Positions 1-9,464 are shown, numbered from the stretch's first letter. The stretch: DNA of 64,000 nt from Bradyrhizobium diazoefficiens (GCF_016616425.1 NZ_CP067101.1:6510001-6574000), one strand, 5' to 3'. The notes: generated by a model from the sequence alone, not told the origin. Made by a program: numbers and translations.

Positions 1-159
1 GCCGAGCGTTTCGGAGACCTTCAGGTTCCGGTCCGTCGTCTCGGCGACGGCGGCGGCGAGCGCGCCGAGCAGATCCGGCGTCATCGCGTTCAGGCTTGCC
101 GGCTCGTCGAGGGTCAAGATCCCGACCGCGCCATCCCGCGCCTGTTTCACACCAGCCAT
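1..159 (-). CDS. Enoyl-CoA hydratase/isomerase family protein, N-terminal part only
   Basis: Crotonase-superfamily enzyme, normally acting on acyl-CoA thioesters in beta-oxidation or related pathways. Only the first 53 codons are inside the window; the gene runs off the left edge. On the complement, the ATG at 157-159 opens a frame with GAVGILTLDEP followed by LNAMTPDLLGAL, the usual first beta strands and LNAM segment of this family. The oxyanion-hole and catalytic residues lie outside, so the exact reaction cannot be given. It is divergent from the gamma-glutamyltransferase-family gene, with starts about 100 bp apart. Confidence 0.8.
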   Translation of the reverse strand, partial: MAGVKQARDGAVGILTLDEPASLNAMTPDLLGALAAAVAETTDRNLKVSETLG

Positions 160-262
160 GTCGCGTCTCCCTTTGGATGTTCTCGTTGGCTGCAATGTGC
201 CATTGTCCGGGCGCTCCGCCAATGCGGGGCCTCGACGTCAACGCAGCACACAAGACGACATC

Positions 263-1852
263 ATGCCTCATCAGTTCAGCCGTACCCAGCACATCCGCAA
301 ACCCGCCATCAAGACCAAGGGCGGCATCGTCGCCGCGCAATCGCGGCGGGCGGCCGAGGTCGGCGCAGAGGTGCTGGCGGCCGGCGGCGACTGCGTGGAC
401 GCAATCGTCGCGACCACCTTCGCGCTGAACGTGCTGGAGCCCTGGATGAGCGGCATGGGTGGCGGCGGCGCGATGGTGCTCTACCGCGCCAAGGAAGATC
501 GCACCGAGGTGATCGACTACGGCATGTGCGCGCCGCAGAGCCTGCGCGTCGCCGATTATCCGATTACGGGCGAAGGCGCGGCCTCCGATCTGTTTCCCTG
601 GCCGCGGGTGAAGGACGACCGCAACATTCACGGGCCCGGCTCGATCGCGGTGCCGGGGGTCGTCGCCGGCATGGAAGAAGCGCACCGCCGCCACGCCAGA
701 ATGAAGTGGAAGGACCTGGTCGAGCCTGCCGCGACCATTGCCGGCGAAGGCCTGCTGGTCGACTGGTGGACGACGCTGATGATCGCGAGCACGGCCGCCG
801 ATCTCCGCCGGTATGCCGCCAGCGCAGCCATCTTCCTCAAGGATGGGCTGCCGCCGAATGCGCCCTGGGGCATCAAGGCCGAGACGCGGCTGCCGCAGGA
901 CCAGCTGAAGGCGACGCTGGCCCATCTCGCTGCCAGCGGCCCTCGCGATTTCTACGAGGGCGATCTCGCCAGAAGCATCGCCTCCGACATCACGGCCGAC
1001 GGTGGCTCGCTCTCGGTCGAGGATCTCGCCGCGTTCCGTGCCCATCTTCGCGAGCCGCTGGCAATCCCCTATCGCGGCGGCAAGGTGTTTGCCACGCCCG
1101 AGCTCACGGCCGGACCGACCATGGCGCATGCGCTGCGGCGGTTGCAGCAAAATCTGAAGCCGGGCAGCGCGCCGGACGGGAACGCCTACGCCGAATATGC
1201 GCTCGCGCTGCAATCGGCCTACCGCCAGCGGCTCGGCGACATGGGCGATGCCGACGGCAAGCGCTCGCTCGGCGCGGAATATCTCGCGCCGGCCTGCACC
1301 ACGCATTTCTCGGTGGTCGACCGTCACGGCAACATGGCGGCGGTGACGCAGACCCTGCTCTCCACCTTCGGCTCGAAATACGTGACGCCGCACACCGGCA
1401 TTCCCATGAATAACGGCATCATGTGGTTCGACCCGACGCCGGGCACCACCAACTCGCTCGCGCCGGGCAAGCGCTGCCTTTGCAATTACACGCCCGTGAT
1501 CGCCGAAACGACGGACGGTAAGCGTCTCGCGGTCGGCGCCTCCGGCGGCCGCCGCATTCTGCCTTCCGTGATGCAGCTCGTGTCCTTTGCGATGGATTTC
1601 GGCATGGATCTCGATGCCGCCATCCATCAGCCGCGCATCGACGCCAGCGAAGGCGCGATCGTGATCGGAGACTCCCGACTGCCAGCGGAGGCACGCGAGA
1701 TGCTGGCGGCGCGGTTCGACTACCAGGAGACGCAGGTGCAGGCGCTGCCGATGAAGTTCGCTTGCCCGAGCGTCGTGATGCGCGAAGGCGATACGAATTC
1801 GGGCGCGGTCGAAATCTTTCAACCGTGGGCCGAAGCGGTGACCGAGCCCTGA
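263..1852 (+). CDS. Gamma-glutamyltransferase-family Ntn hydrolase
   Basis: Member of the self-cleaving gamma-glutamyltransferase/acylase family (529 aa), which hydrolyses or transfers gamma-glutamyl or related amide groups. The proposed nucleophile is the first Thr of TTHFSVVD, about residue 346, where the proenzyme would split into large and small subunits; GASGGRRILPS follows in the small subunit. The ATG at 263 is preferred because the upstream in-frame extension (from 158) overlaps the divergent promoter region and looks non-coding. No signal peptide is evident, so it may be cytoplasmic, unlike periplasmic glutathione-degrading GGTs; an oxamate- or gamma-glutamyl-amine-type amidohydrolase is possible. 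Confidence 0.85.
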   Translation: MPHQFSRTQHIRKPAIKTKGGIVAAQSRRAAEVGAEVLAAGGDCVDAIVATTFALNVLEPWMSGMGGGGAMVLYRAKEDRTEVIDYGMCAPQSLRVADYPITGEGAASDLFPWPRVKDDRNIHGPGSIAVPGVVAGMEEAHRRHARMKWKDLVEPAATIAGEGLLVDWWTTLMIASTAADLRRYAASAAIFLKDGLPPNAPWGIKAETRLPQDQLKATLAHLAASGPRDFYEGDLARSIASDITADGGSLSVEDLAAFRAHLREPLAIPYRGGKVFATPELTAGPTMAHALRRLQQNLKPGSAPDGNAYAEYALALQSAYRQRLGDMGDADGKRSLGAEYLAPACTTHFSVVDRHGNMAAVTQTLLSTFGSKYVTPHTGIPMNNGIMWFDPTPGTTNSLAPGKRCLCNYTPVIAETTDGKRLAVGASGGRRILPSVMQLVSFAMDFGMDLDAAIHQPRIDASEGAIVIGDSRLPAEAREMLAARFDYQETQVQALPMKFACPSVVMREGDTNSGAVEIFQPWAEAVTEP

Positions 1853-1947
1853 GCGTCACGACTCCTCCACACTTGCAGGGAACTTACCTTGGTGACGTCC
1901 GTTTCAGTCGGCAGACAAATGCGTTCGTTCAGGAGAAGGGACATCCC

Positions 1948-2166
1948 ATGAAGAAACTCGCTCTCGCGGTGTCGCTGGTGGTTGCGGCCAGCTTCGCCAA
2001 TGTTGCTTATGCCAAAGGCGGCCATGGCCACGGGCACGGGCACGGCGCCTTCGCGATGGCACATGGATATCATTACGGCTCACCGCCCGGATGGCGCCAT
2101 GGACGCAAGGTCGGCTGGCGCGGCATGGGATGCCCGCCCGGTCTGTGGAAACAGGGTCGCTGCTGA
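1948..2166 (+). CDS. Small secreted His/Gly-rich protein
   Basis: A 72-aa protein with a clear Sec signal peptide (MKKLALAVSLVVAASFANVAYA) followed by a run of GHGHGHGH and a basic, Gly/Trp-rich tail ending in two cysteines. AGGAG at 1931-1935 lies about a dozen bases before the ATG at 1948; the longer upstream frame has no coding character. The alternating His/Gly run suggests metal binding, but no named family is recognised. It is followed at once by a strong hairpin shared with the convergent oxidoreductase gene. Confidence 0.7.
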   Translation: MKKLALAVSLVVAASFANVAYAKGGHGHGHGHGAFAMAHGYHYGSPPGWRHGRKVGWRGMGCPPGLWKQGRC

Positions 2167-2182
2167 TATCGATGAGCACGCA

Positions 2183-2208
2183 CAAGGCACTGCCCCGGCA
2201 GTGCCTTG
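2183..2208. terminator. Bidirectional hairpin between convergent genes
   Basis: Perfect 12-bp inverted repeat, CAAGGCACTGCC / GGCAGTGCCTTG, with a 2-base loop. It ends one base before the stop codon of the minus-strand oxidoreductase and starts 16 bases after the stop of the plus-strand small gene. There is no long T tract, so termination is inferred from position and stem strength. Confidence 0.6.
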
Positions 2209-3495
2209 TCAGATTCCGAACCGGTCTCTCACCCGCCCCGCGATCACGGCGCTCGTCACGCCGAGCGGCCAGAACGCATGCATCGGGATCGGCTTGATGC
2301 CCGTGATCGGCATGTCGATCTCGGCCTTGGGTCCGCCGATCAGCCGCCGGGCGAGCTGAGCGCCCATCGCGGTGGACAGCGCAACGCCGCGGCCGTTGTA
2401 GCCGAGCGAGATCAGGATGCTCTCGGCGGGCTCATGGACATGGGGATAGTGATCCCCGGTGATCGCGAGCCGGCTGTTCCAGCCATGTGTCCAGGAAACG
2501 CCTTTCAGCTGCGGCCATAGCCGCTCTGCATAACGCATGAGATACGCAACGTCGTGCGGCGACTTGATCCAGCGCATCGGGCCGCGCCCGCCCATCAGCA
2601 GGCGATTGTGCTGATCAATACGGTAATAGACCGTGATGTGGCCGCTCTCATAGAGAACGGAGCGCGTCGGCATGATCGAACGGGCGACCGCCTCGGAGAG
2701 CGGCGCCGTGGCGGCGATCGAGGAGAACACCGGCACGATGGTGCGGCGGAGCGCCGGCCAGAGATCGCCCGTAAAACCGTTGGTGGCAAGCAGGACCTTG
2801 TCGGCATGAACCACCGCCCGCGGCGTCTCGATGCGCCAGCGGCTGCCCTCGCGGCGCAGTGACAGCGCCGGCGTCTCGCCATGCACCTTCGCGCCGGCCG
2901 AGATCGCGGCCCGCGCAAGACCGCGGGCATAGCTGAGAGGATGCAGATCGCCGCCGCGGGTATCAAGCATGGCGCCGATGTAGCGGTCCGTGCCGGTCAT
3001 CTCGCGCAGCTGCTGGCGGTTCAGATACGTCACGGGCATGCCGCGACAGATGCATTGCTGTGCGGTCCTTTCGATCGCGGCGGCGCTGGCCTCGGTATAG
3101 GCCGCGCGCAGCGTGCCGTTCTGCCGCGCCTCGCAGGGAATCTGATAACGGCGGATCAGATCGTGCGTGAAATTGGTGGCGCCGTAGGAGAAGTCGATCA
3201 TGCGACGACCGAGCTCGGCGCCGAAATCCGCCTCGATCTGATCGGGGTCGTGCTTCAAGCCTGGATTGGTATGGCCGCCGTTGTTGCCCGATGCACCCCA
3301 GCCCGGCTCCTGTGCCTCCAGCACCAGCGCCTCGACGCCCTGCTCCGCCAGATGTAGCGCGGTGGACAGGCCGGTGTAGCCGCCGCCGACAATCGCGACG
3401 GTGACATTCTTGTCGATGTCGAGCGGCGGCGTGGCCACCGGCGCGATGGCGGTGTCGGCGTAGACAGAAGGCGGCAGAGGCAGGCGCGCAGGCAT
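2209..3495 (-). CDS. FAD-dependent oxidoreductase (DAO family, gamma-glutamylputrescine oxidase-like)
   Basis: Flavin amine oxidase or dehydrogenase of 428 aa. The N-terminal dinucleotide-binding motif reads VAIVGGGYTGLSTALHLAE (about residues 33-51), followed by VEALVLEAQEPGWGASGNNGG, as in DAO-fold enzymes such as PuuB. The C-terminal GYNGRGVALSTAMG is the family's FAD-contacting motif. It is the last gene of the operon SBP-permease-ATPase-oxidoreductase, starting 12 bp after the ATPase stop, so it probably oxidises the amine or amino acid the transporter brings in. The exact substrate cannot be read from the sequence. Confidence 0.85.
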   Translation of the reverse strand: MPARLPLPPSVYADTAIAPVATPPLDIDKNVTVAIVGGGYTGLSTALHLAEQGVEALVLEAQEPGWGASGNNGGHTNPGLKHDPDQIEADFGAELGRRMIDFSYGATNFTHDLIRRYQIPCEARQNGTLRAAYTEASAAAIERTAQQCICRGMPVTYLNRQQLREMTGTDRYIGAMLDTRGGDLHPLSYARGLARAAISAGAKVHGETPALSLRREGSRWRIETPRAVVHADKVLLATNGFTGDLWPALRRTIVPVFSSIAATAPLSEAVARSIMPTRSVLYESGHITVYYRIDQHNRLLMGGRGPMRWIKSPHDVAYLMRYAERLWPQLKGVSWTHGWNSRLAITGDHYPHVHEPAESILISLGYNGRGVALSTAMGAQLARRLIGGPKAEIDMPITGIKPIPMHAFWPLGVTSAVIAGRVRDRFGI

Positions 3496-3507
3496 GGCAA
3501 GGACCGG

Positions 3508-4239
3508 TCAGAGCGGATGCAGCACACGCCGCAAAAAATCCTGCGTGCGCGGATGCTGGGGTTGGTTGAGCAGCGCCTTGGCCGCCCCCTGCTCGACGAT
3601 GACGCCACCGTCGATGAACAGCACGCGGTCGGCGACGTCGCGGGCAAAGCCCATCTCGTGGGTGACGACGACCATGGTCATGCCGTCGTCGGCGAGCTTG
3701 CGCATGACGCCGAGCACGTCGCCGACCAGCTCGGGATCGAGCGCCGAGGTTGGCTCATCGAACAGGATCGCCTTCGGCTGCATCGCAAGCGCTCGCGCGA
3801 TGGCAACGCGCTGCTGCTGGCCGCCGGAGAGCTGCGGCGGATGCGCATCGGCCTTCTCGGCAAGCCCGACCTGAGCGAGCAGCGCCCGGCCGCGCGCGAA
3901 TGCCGCGGCACGCGATTCCTTCTTCACATAGAGCGGCCCTTCGATGACGTTCTCCAGCGCCGTGCGATGCGGGAACAGATTGAAGCGCTGGAACACCATC
4001 GAGACCTGAGTGCGGACGTTCACGATCGACGGCGCATCGCGATCGACCTTCAATCCCTCGACGCCGATCTCGCCGCGGTCGTAGCTTTCGAGCCCGTTGA
4101 TACAGCGCAGGATGGTGGACTTGCCTGAGCCGGACGGACCGACGATGCAGACCACCTCGCCCTTCTCGACGGTCGCCGTGATGCCCTTGAGCACCTCGAC
4201 CTTGCCGAAGCTCTTGTGGACGTCTTTCAGCTCGATCAT
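3508..4239 (-). CDS. Polar amino-acid ABC transporter ATP-binding protein
   Basis: Cytoplasmic ATPase subunit (243 aa) of a polar amino-acid importer (GlnQ/HisP type). Walker A is GPSGSGKST (34-42), the signature LSGGQQQ (137-143) and Walker B ILFDEP (158-163), followed by the SALDPE D-loop. The start at 4239 overlaps the permease stop by 4 bp (ATGA), indicating translational coupling; the longer upstream frame is the antisense of the permease. It pairs with the permease and binding protein upstream. Confidence 0.93.
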   Translation of the reverse strand: MIELKDVHKSFGKVEVLKGITATVEKGEVVCIVGPSGSGKSTILRCINGLESYDRGEIGVEGLKVDRDAPSIVNVRTQVSMVFQRFNLFPHRTALENVIEGPLYVKKESRAAAFARGRALLAQVGLAEKADAHPPQLSGGQQQRVAIARALAMQPKAILFDEPTSALDPELVGDVLGVMRKLADDGMTMVVVTHEMGFARDVADRVLFIDGGVIVEQGAAKALLNQPQHPRTQDFLRRVLHPL

Positions 4240-4889
4240 CGCTTGCCCGCCCGCTTCTCGAAATGACGGACCAGCAAAATCAGCGGAATGCTCATGGTGA
4301 GATACATCAGCGCCACCAAGGTGAACACGCTGGTGTTCTTGAAGGTCGAGGACGCGATCAGCTTGCCTTGCAGGGCAAGCTCGGCGACCGTGATGGTGGA
4401 GGCCTGCGAGGAATCCTTCAGCATCATGATCATGACGTTGCCGTAGGGCGGCAGCACGATCCGCACGGCCTGCGGCAGCACAACGCGCCGCATGGTGAGC
4501 CACCAGCCCATGCCGATGGACTGCGCCGCCTCGATCTGTCCCTTGTCGATCGCCTCGATGCCGGCGCGGAAATTTTCCGCCTGATAGGCCGAATAGGCGA
4601 TGCCGAGCCCAAGAACCGCGGCCTGCAACGCCGACAGCGTGACGCCGAGATCGGGCATCACGAAATAGAGGTAGAACAGCAGCACGATGATCGGGATGCC
4701 GCGGATCACATTGATGAGGCTGGCGCTGAGCATCGACAGCACCTTGATGCCGGACACGCGCATCATCGCCCAGACGAGGCCGAGCACCGTCGAGAGCAGC
4801 AGCGAGCCGATGGTGACGACGATCGTCAGCACGACGCCGTTCATCAGAATCGGGAAGAACTCGGCGGCGTCGTGCCAGAAGCCTTTCAT
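4236..4889 (-). CDS. Polar amino-acid ABC transporter permease
   Basis: Inner-membrane permease of 217 aa, HisM/GlnP type. It has about five hydrophobic segments, beginning with [21 protein letters not shown]. The cytoplasmic EAA-like loop, [20 protein letters not shown], is the contact with the ATPase. Only one permease gene is present, so the membrane part is presumably a homodimer. It lies 31 bp after the binding-protein gene and overlaps the ATPase gene. Confidence 0.92.
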   Translation of the reverse strand: MKGFWHDAAEFFPILMNGVVLTIVVTIGSLLLSTVLGLVWAMMRVSGIKVLSMLSASLINVIRGIPIIVLLFYLYFVMPDLGVTLSALQAAVLGLGIAYSAYQAENFRAGIEAIDKGQIEAAQSIGMGWWLTMRRVVLPQAVRIVLPPYGNVMIMMLKDSSQASTITVAELALQGKLIASSTFKNTSVFTLVALMYLTMSIPLILLVRHFEKRAGKR

Positions 4890-4920
4890 CGGCCAGCCTT
4901 CAGCGATCGGACGCTATCGA

Positions 4921-5679
4921 TCAGCCCTGGGCCTTCAGGCCCCATTTATCGAGGATCTTGGCGATGGTGCCGTTGGCCTTGAGCTTCGCCAGCGAGGCGT
5001 TGATCTTGCCGAGCAGCGCGGTCTCGCCCTTGCGCACGCCGATGCCGACCGAACCGACGGTGACGGGCTTGTAACCATCGACGAGGCGCACCTCGGGGAA
5101 GCCGCCCTGCTTCAGATTGTAGGCGAGGATCGGATAGTCGGCGTAGCCGGCCTTGAGCCGGCCGGTGTTCACGTCGCGCAGGATGTCGGGGATAGTGTCG
5201 TAGGCCTTCACCTCAGCAAACAGGCCGGACTTCTTCAGCGCGTCGACGAAGGCGGTGCCGACCTGGGCGCCGACCGTCGCGCCTTTCAGGTCGTCCTGCG
5301 TGGTATAGGGCTTGGTGTCGCCCTTCGGCACCACCAGGCCTTCGCCATAGCTGTAGATCGGATCGGAGAAATCGACGACCTCCTTGCGCGGCGCCGTGAT
5401 GAACATCGCGGCGGCAATGATGTCGATCTTGCTCGAGGTCAGCGAGGGGATCAGCGCCGAGAACTGCATCGGTTCGATCTGCACGTTGAAGCCGGCATCC
5501 TTACCGACCTCGGTGATGAGATCGACCATGATGCCCTGGATCGTGTTGGTCTTGGTGTCGAGGAAGGTGAAGGGAATGCCCGTCGGGGTCGAGCCGACCT
5601 TCAGCACCTGCTGCGCCGAAGCCGGAACCACCGCTGCCAGTGCAAGTGCCGCGACCGCGGCCAGACCAAAACGCTTCAT
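4921..5679 (-). CDS. Amino-acid ABC transporter periplasmic substrate-binding protein
   Basis: Periplasmic binding protein (252 aa, SBP family 3). Residues 1-22 form a Sec signal peptide ending PASAQ. The mature part contains PTGIPFTFLDTKTN, GIMVDLITEVGKDAG and FSDPIYSYGEGLVVPKGD, the ligand-binding signature strands of the family. It is the first gene of the minus-strand operon, divergent from the HTH-cupin regulator at 5839, which very likely controls it. The ligand is unknown; an amino acid or a polyamine-like amine fits the downstream oxidoreductase. Confidence 0.92.
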   Translation of the reverse strand: MKRFGLAAVAALALAAVVPASAQQVLKVGSTPTGIPFTFLDTKTNTIQGIMVDLITEVGKDAGFNVQIEPMQFSALIPSLTSSKIDIIAAAMFITAPRKEVVDFSDPIYSYGEGLVVPKGDTKPYTTQDDLKGATVGAQVGTAFVDALKKSGLFAEVKAYDTIPDILRDVNTGRLKAGYADYPILAYNLKQGGFPEVRLVDGYKPVTVGSVGIGVRKGETALLGKINASLAKLKANGTIAKILDKWGLKAQG

Positions 5680-5757
5680 CGCATCCCCCTTTCTCTGGCC
5701 GGTGGCGGCGCTCGCGCAGGTCGTGATCAGACGTTGCGGGCCAAGCCGTTTCGGCCT

Positions 5758-5777
5758 ATTTTCACTAATATGAAAAT
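5758..5777. promoter_or_regulatory. Inverted repeat, candidate operator 1 for the HTH-cupin regulator
   Basis: ATTTTCA-ctaata-TGAAAAT, perfect 7-bp arms with a 6-base spacer, in the divergent promoter region between the ABC operon and the regulator gene. It shares the TTCA...TGAA core with a second palindrome at 5811-5824. Confidence 0.5.
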
Positions 5778-5810
5778 TTGGTCACACTTTCGCGGACGAT
5801 GCAAGCGGTT

Positions 5811-5824
5811 TTCATGCACATGAA
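5811..5824. promoter_or_regulatory. Inverted repeat, candidate operator 2 for the HTH-cupin regulator
   Basis: TTCATG-CA-CATGAA, a perfect 6-bp inverted repeat ending 14 bases before the GTG start of the regulator gene, well placed for autoregulation. Same TTCA...TGAA core as the site at 5758-5777. Confidence 0.5.
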
Positions 5825-5838
5825 GGAAGCGGTTTGAC

Positions 5839-6498
5839 GTGAGCGGTGGCAAAAGATTGCGCAAACCGGCCGCCATGAAGCCGGCGAAGAAGGCGAAGCG
5901 GAAGGCCATCATCAGGCCGGCGGAGCCTGCGATGGACGTGGCCGTCGGTCGCCGCATCCGGGATCTCAGGCGCATCAGGCAGTTCTCGCTGGAAACGGTC
6001 GCGGCCCGTACTGAGCTTTCGATCGGGTTTCTCAGCCAGATCGAGCGCGGCATGTCGTCGCCGTCGCTGCGCGTGCTGGCTACGCTCGCCGACGTGCTGG
6101 GCGTCGGTATCGCCGCCTTGTTCGGCGCGAGCCCGAGCGCCGACGGCGCGTCCGACCAGGTGGTGACGCGCGGACCTCGTCGACCGGAACTGAAGCTCTG
6201 GCGCACCGGCGTCTCCAAGCAATTGCTGAGCCCGGCCAGTGCCGACAACCGGCTCAATCTGTTCCTGGTGCATCTTGAGCCCGGCGGCTCCACCGGCGAT
6301 GAGCTCTACACCCACGACGGTGAGGAGGCCGGCCTCGTGCTCGAAGGCGAGATGATGCTGACGGTGGACAGCGAGACGTGGTTGCTGAAGACCGGCGACA
6401 GTTTTCGATTCGCGAGCCGAAGGCCGCACCGGTTTTCCAATCCGGCTGGGGATGCGAAAGCCGTGGTGCTGTGGGTCAATTGCGTGACGGCTACGTAA
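5839..6498 (+). CDS. XRE-family regulator with C-terminal cupin domain
   Basis: DNA-binding regulator (219 aa). A basic N-terminal tail (KKAKRK) precedes an HTH_3 domain at about residues 36-92 (VGRRIRDLRRIRQFSLETVA, then SIGFLSQIERGMSSPSLRVL). The C-terminal cupin covers about residues 125-215 (EPGGSTGDELYTHDGEEAGLV; GDSFRFASRRPHRFSNP), a small-ligand sensor. Start is GTG at 5839; an ATG at 5875 is an alternative. Family members of this layout govern amine and amino-acid catabolism, which fits the divergent ABC/oxidoreductase operon. Two palindromes in the intergenic region are likely its operators. Confidence 0.9.
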   Translation: MSGGKRLRKPAAMKPAKKAKRKAIIRPAEPAMDVAVGRRIRDLRRIRQFSLETVAARTELSIGFLSQIERGMSSPSLRVLATLADVLGVGIAALFGASPSADGASDQVVTRGPRRPELKLWRTGVSKQLLSPASADNRLNLFLVHLEPGGSTGDELYTHDGEEAGLVLEGEMMLTVDSETWLLKTGDSFRFASRRPHRFSNPAGDAKAVVLWVNCVTAT

Positions 6499-6530
6499 GC
6501 TTTCCCTGCATCCGCGCACACACTCTCAAC

Positions 6531-6662
6531 CCGTCATCCTGAGGCGCGAGTGGCGCGATGCAATGGCATCGCGTCGGGAGCCTCGAAGGATGCACGGCCC
6601 CGATGCAGTCGGGCCGTCGTCCTTCGAAGGCCGCTGAAGAAGCGGCCACCTCAGGGTGACGG
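6531..6662. repeat. Intergenic palindromic repeat (CGTCATCCTGAGG type)
   Basis: Starts CCGTCATCCTGAGG and ends CCTCAGGGTGACGG, with inner complementary blocks (CGAAGGATGCACGGCC / GGCCGTCGTCCTTCG). It can fold into a long imperfect hairpin between the convergent regulator and dehydrogenase genes. It resembles dispersed intergenic repeats of Bradyrhizobium; only one copy is in this window. Confidence 0.6.
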
Positions 6663-6690
6663 TGATGGAGCTATCCGCGCGGAGAGAATC

Positions 6691-7956
6691 CTACCCAAAC
6701 CGGTGCTTATACCGGTCCACCGTCAGCGCACTGACGTCGATGTCCGGCTTCCTGCCCGACAGCATGTCCGCGAGCACGCGTCCCGAACCGCAGGCCATGG
6801 TCCAGCCGAGCGTACCGTGGCCGGTGTTGAGGTGGAGATTGCCGTACTGCGTCGGACCGATCACCGGCGGTCCGTCGGGCGTCATCGGACGCAGGCCGCT
6901 CCAGAACGTTGCCTTGGCGAGATCGCCACCGCGCGGAAACAGATCGGTCAGCGAGTGGTCCAGCGTGGCGCGGCGCGCATCGTAGAGCTTGTCCGAATAG
7001 CCGGAAATTTCCGCGGTGCCGCCGACGCGGATGCGATTGCCGAGGCGGGTGATCGCGACCTTGTAACTCTCGTCCATGACGGTGGATTCCGGTGCGCCGG
7101 TGGTGTCCTTGGTCGGCACCGTGATCGAATAGCCCTTCACCGGGTAGACCGGCAGCGAAATGCCGAGCGGAGCCACGAGGCGGGACGACCAGCTTCCGAG
7201 CGCGAGGACGTAAGCATCCGCCTGCAACAGGCCGGCGCTGGTCGCAACGCCGCTGACGCGCGCGCCGTCGGTGACGATCCGATTGATGCCGGTGTTGAAC
7301 ATGAAGCGCACGCCGAGCGCTTCGGCATGCCTGGCCAGCGCCTGCGTGAACATGTGGCAGTCGCCGGTTTCGTCCTGCGGCAGGCGTAGTCCGCCGACGA
7401 ATTTCTCCTTCACGCCTGATAGCGCCGGCTCGACCGCGATACAGCCCTCGCGGCTCAGCACCTCGAAGGGCACACCGTACTGCTTGAGCACGGCGATGTC
7501 CTCCGCCGTGCCGTCGAGCTGCGCCTGGTAACGGAACAGCTGGAGCGTGCCTTTCGCGCGCTCGTCATATTGAATGCCGATGTCGCGGCGCAGATCGCGC
7601 AGGGAATCGCGGCTGTATTCCGCGATCGGAATCATCCGGCTCTTGTTGACCGCGTAGCGCGCGCTGGTGCAGTTGCGCAGCATCTTGAGCAGCCAGACCC
7701 ACATGACAGGATCGAGCTTCGGCCGAACCACCAGCGGGCCGTGCTTCATCAACAGCCACTTCACGGCCTTCACCGGCACGCCGGGGCCGGCCCAGGGCGA
7801 GGAGTAGCCGGGCGAGACCTCGCCGGCATTGGCGAAGGAGGTCTCCAGCGCCGGCTCGGGCTGACGATCGACGACCGTCACCTCATGGCCGGCACGTGCA
7901 AGGTAGTAGGCAGAGGTGACACCGATGACACCGCTGCCGAGAATCAAGACTTTCAC
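6691..7956 (-). CDS. dadA: D-amino acid dehydrogenase (DadA-like)
   Basis: FAD enzyme of 421 aa that oxidatively deaminates D-amino acids, passing electrons to the respiratory chain. The first residues, [21 protein letters not shown], are the Rossmann motif; the C-terminal block [15 protein letters not shown] and [20 protein letters not shown] is characteristic of DadA. Start is GTG at 7956. It follows the aminotransferase gene by about 70 bp on the same strand, suggesting one operon. No alanine racemase (DadX) is adjacent, so the substrate may be another D-amino acid or cyclic imino acid. Confidence 0.87.
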   Translation of the reverse strand: MKVLILGSGVIGVTSAYYLARAGHEVTVVDRQPEPALETSFANAGEVSPGYSSPWAGPGVPVKAVKWLLMKHGPLVVRPKLDPVMWVWLLKMLRNCTSARYAVNKSRMIPIAEYSRDSLRDLRRDIGIQYDERAKGTLQLFRYQAQLDGTAEDIAVLKQYGVPFEVLSREGCIAVEPALSGVKEKFVGGLRLPQDETGDCHMFTQALARHAEALGVRFMFNTGINRIVTDGARVSGVATSAGLLQADAYVLALGSWSSRLVAPLGISLPVYPVKGYSITVPTKDTTGAPESTVMDESYKVAITRLGNRIRVGGTAEISGYSDKLYDARRATLDHSLTDLFPRGGDLAKATFWSGLRPMTPDGPPVIGPTQYGNLHLNTGHGTLGWTMACGSGRVLADMLSGRKPDIDVSALTVDRYKHRFG

Positions 7957-8025
7957 GCTTGGTCAAACTCCCGCGGCATCAAGCGCCGCTGCAATCAGAA
8001 ACTCCGTGAACCGCGGGAGCAATTA

Positions 8026-9354
8026 TCACGCCACCCGCTTGATGGCGTCGCCGAGGATCGAGACGATGTCGTCGATGTGGCTCTTCTCGACGATCAGCGG
8101 CGGCGACAGCGCGAAGGAGTCGCCACTCATACGGAAATACAGCCCGCGATTGAAGCAATCGACCATGACGTCGTAGCCGCGCGCACCGACCGTGCCGTCG
8201 CGCGGCGACAGCTCGACCGCGCCCATCAGGCCGCAATTGCGGATGTCGATGACGTTGGGCAGACCTTTCAGCGAATGCAGCGCATCGCGCCAATATTCTG
8301 AGATCGAGGCACCGCGCGTCAGCAGACTCTCGTCCTTGTAGATGTCGAGCGTCGCGATGCCGGCGGCGCAGGCGGTCGGATGCGCCGAATAGGTGTAGCC
8401 GTGGAACAGCTCCATCTGGTTCTCCGGGCCGACCATCAGCCCGTCATGCACCTTTCGGCTCGCGAACACCGCGCCGCAGGGAATCGTGCCGTTGGTGATG
8501 CCCTTGGCCGTCGTCATCAGGTCCGGTGTGACGCCGAAGAAATTGGCGGCGAACGGCGTGCCGAGACGGCCGAAGCCGGTGATGACCTCGTCGAAGATCA
8601 GGAGAATGCCGTGCTTGTCGCAGATCTCGCGCAGGCGCTGCAGATAGCCCTTCGGCGGCGGCAGCACCGCGGTCGAGCCCGGCACCGGCTCGACGATGAC
8701 GGCGGCGATGGTCTCGGCACCGTGCAGGCCGACCAGCCGCTCGAGATCGTCGGCGAGCTCGGCGCCATGCTCCGGCTGATCCTTGGCGAAGGCGTTGCGG
8801 GCGAGATCGTGAGTGTGGCGGATGTGATCGACGCCCGGCAGCAGCGTCGTGAAGGCGCGGCGGTTGGCGACCATGCCGCCGACCGACGTGCCGCCGAAGC
8901 CGACGCCGTGATAGCCGCGCTCGCGGCCGATCAGGCGGGTGCGGCTCGCCTGGCCGTTGGCGCGATGATAGGCGAGCGCGATCTTCAGCGCGGTGTCAAC
9001 CGACTCGGAGCCGGAATTGGTGAAGAAGATGCGGTCGAGGCCCTTCGGCGCGATCTCGGCGAGCCGCTCCGCGAAGTCGAATGCTAGCGGATGGCCCATC
9101 TGGAACGATGGCGCGAAGTCCAGCGTCATCAGCTGCCGCTCGACCGCGGCGGCGATCTGCTTGCGGCCGTGGCCGGCATTGACGCACCAGAGGCCGGCGG
9201 AGCCATCGATCACCTTGCGACCGTCGACGGTGGTGTAGTGCATGCCCTCGGCGGAGGAGAACAGGCGCGGCGCCTTCTTGAACTGCCGGTTGGCCGTGAA
9301 CGGCATCCAGAACGAGTCGGTCTTGATGGTGTTCGGAATCTGATGAAGGGTCAC
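8026..9354 (-). CDS. Class III omega-amino acid:pyruvate aminotransferase
   Basis: PLP-dependent transaminase (442 aa), beta-alanine/putrescine:pyruvate type. The PLP cofactor site includes TNSGSESVDTALK (112-124), the Asp of IFDEVITGFGR (253-263) and the Schiff-base Lys284 in TTAKGITNG. Start is GTG at 9354 with AGGAG eight bases upstream; the longer in-frame extension to 9720 runs over the divergent regulator and is not credible. It heads an operon with the DadA-like gene and is divergent from a PuuR-like regulator, pointing to catabolism of amines or omega-amino acids. Confidence 0.9.
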   Translation of the reverse strand: MTLHQIPNTIKTDSFWMPFTANRQFKKAPRLFSSAEGMHYTTVDGRKVIDGSAGLWCVNAGHGRKQIAAAVERQLMTLDFAPSFQMGHPLAFDFAERLAEIAPKGLDRIFFTNSGSESVDTALKIALAYHRANGQASRTRLIGRERGYHGVGFGGTSVGGMVANRRAFTTLLPGVDHIRHTHDLARNAFAKDQPEHGAELADDLERLVGLHGAETIAAVIVEPVPGSTAVLPPPKGYLQRLREICDKHGILLIFDEVITGFGRLGTPFAANFFGVTPDLMTTAKGITNGTIPCGAVFASRKVHDGLMVGPENQMELFHGYTYSAHPTACAAGIATLDIYKDESLLTRGASISEYWRDALHSLKGLPNVIDIRNCGLMGAVELSPRDGTVGARGYDVMVDCFNRGLYFRMSGDSFALSPPLIVEKSHIDDIVSILGDAIKRVA

Positions 9355-9464
9355 GGCCGCGCTCCTGTGCTGACACTGTAGCAGAGGCACGGCTTCAAAG
9401 GCGCAACAAGTCCTTTTCTGACGACCTGCAAGCCATTGATTTGACTGGGGCTGCCGGTCCATAT

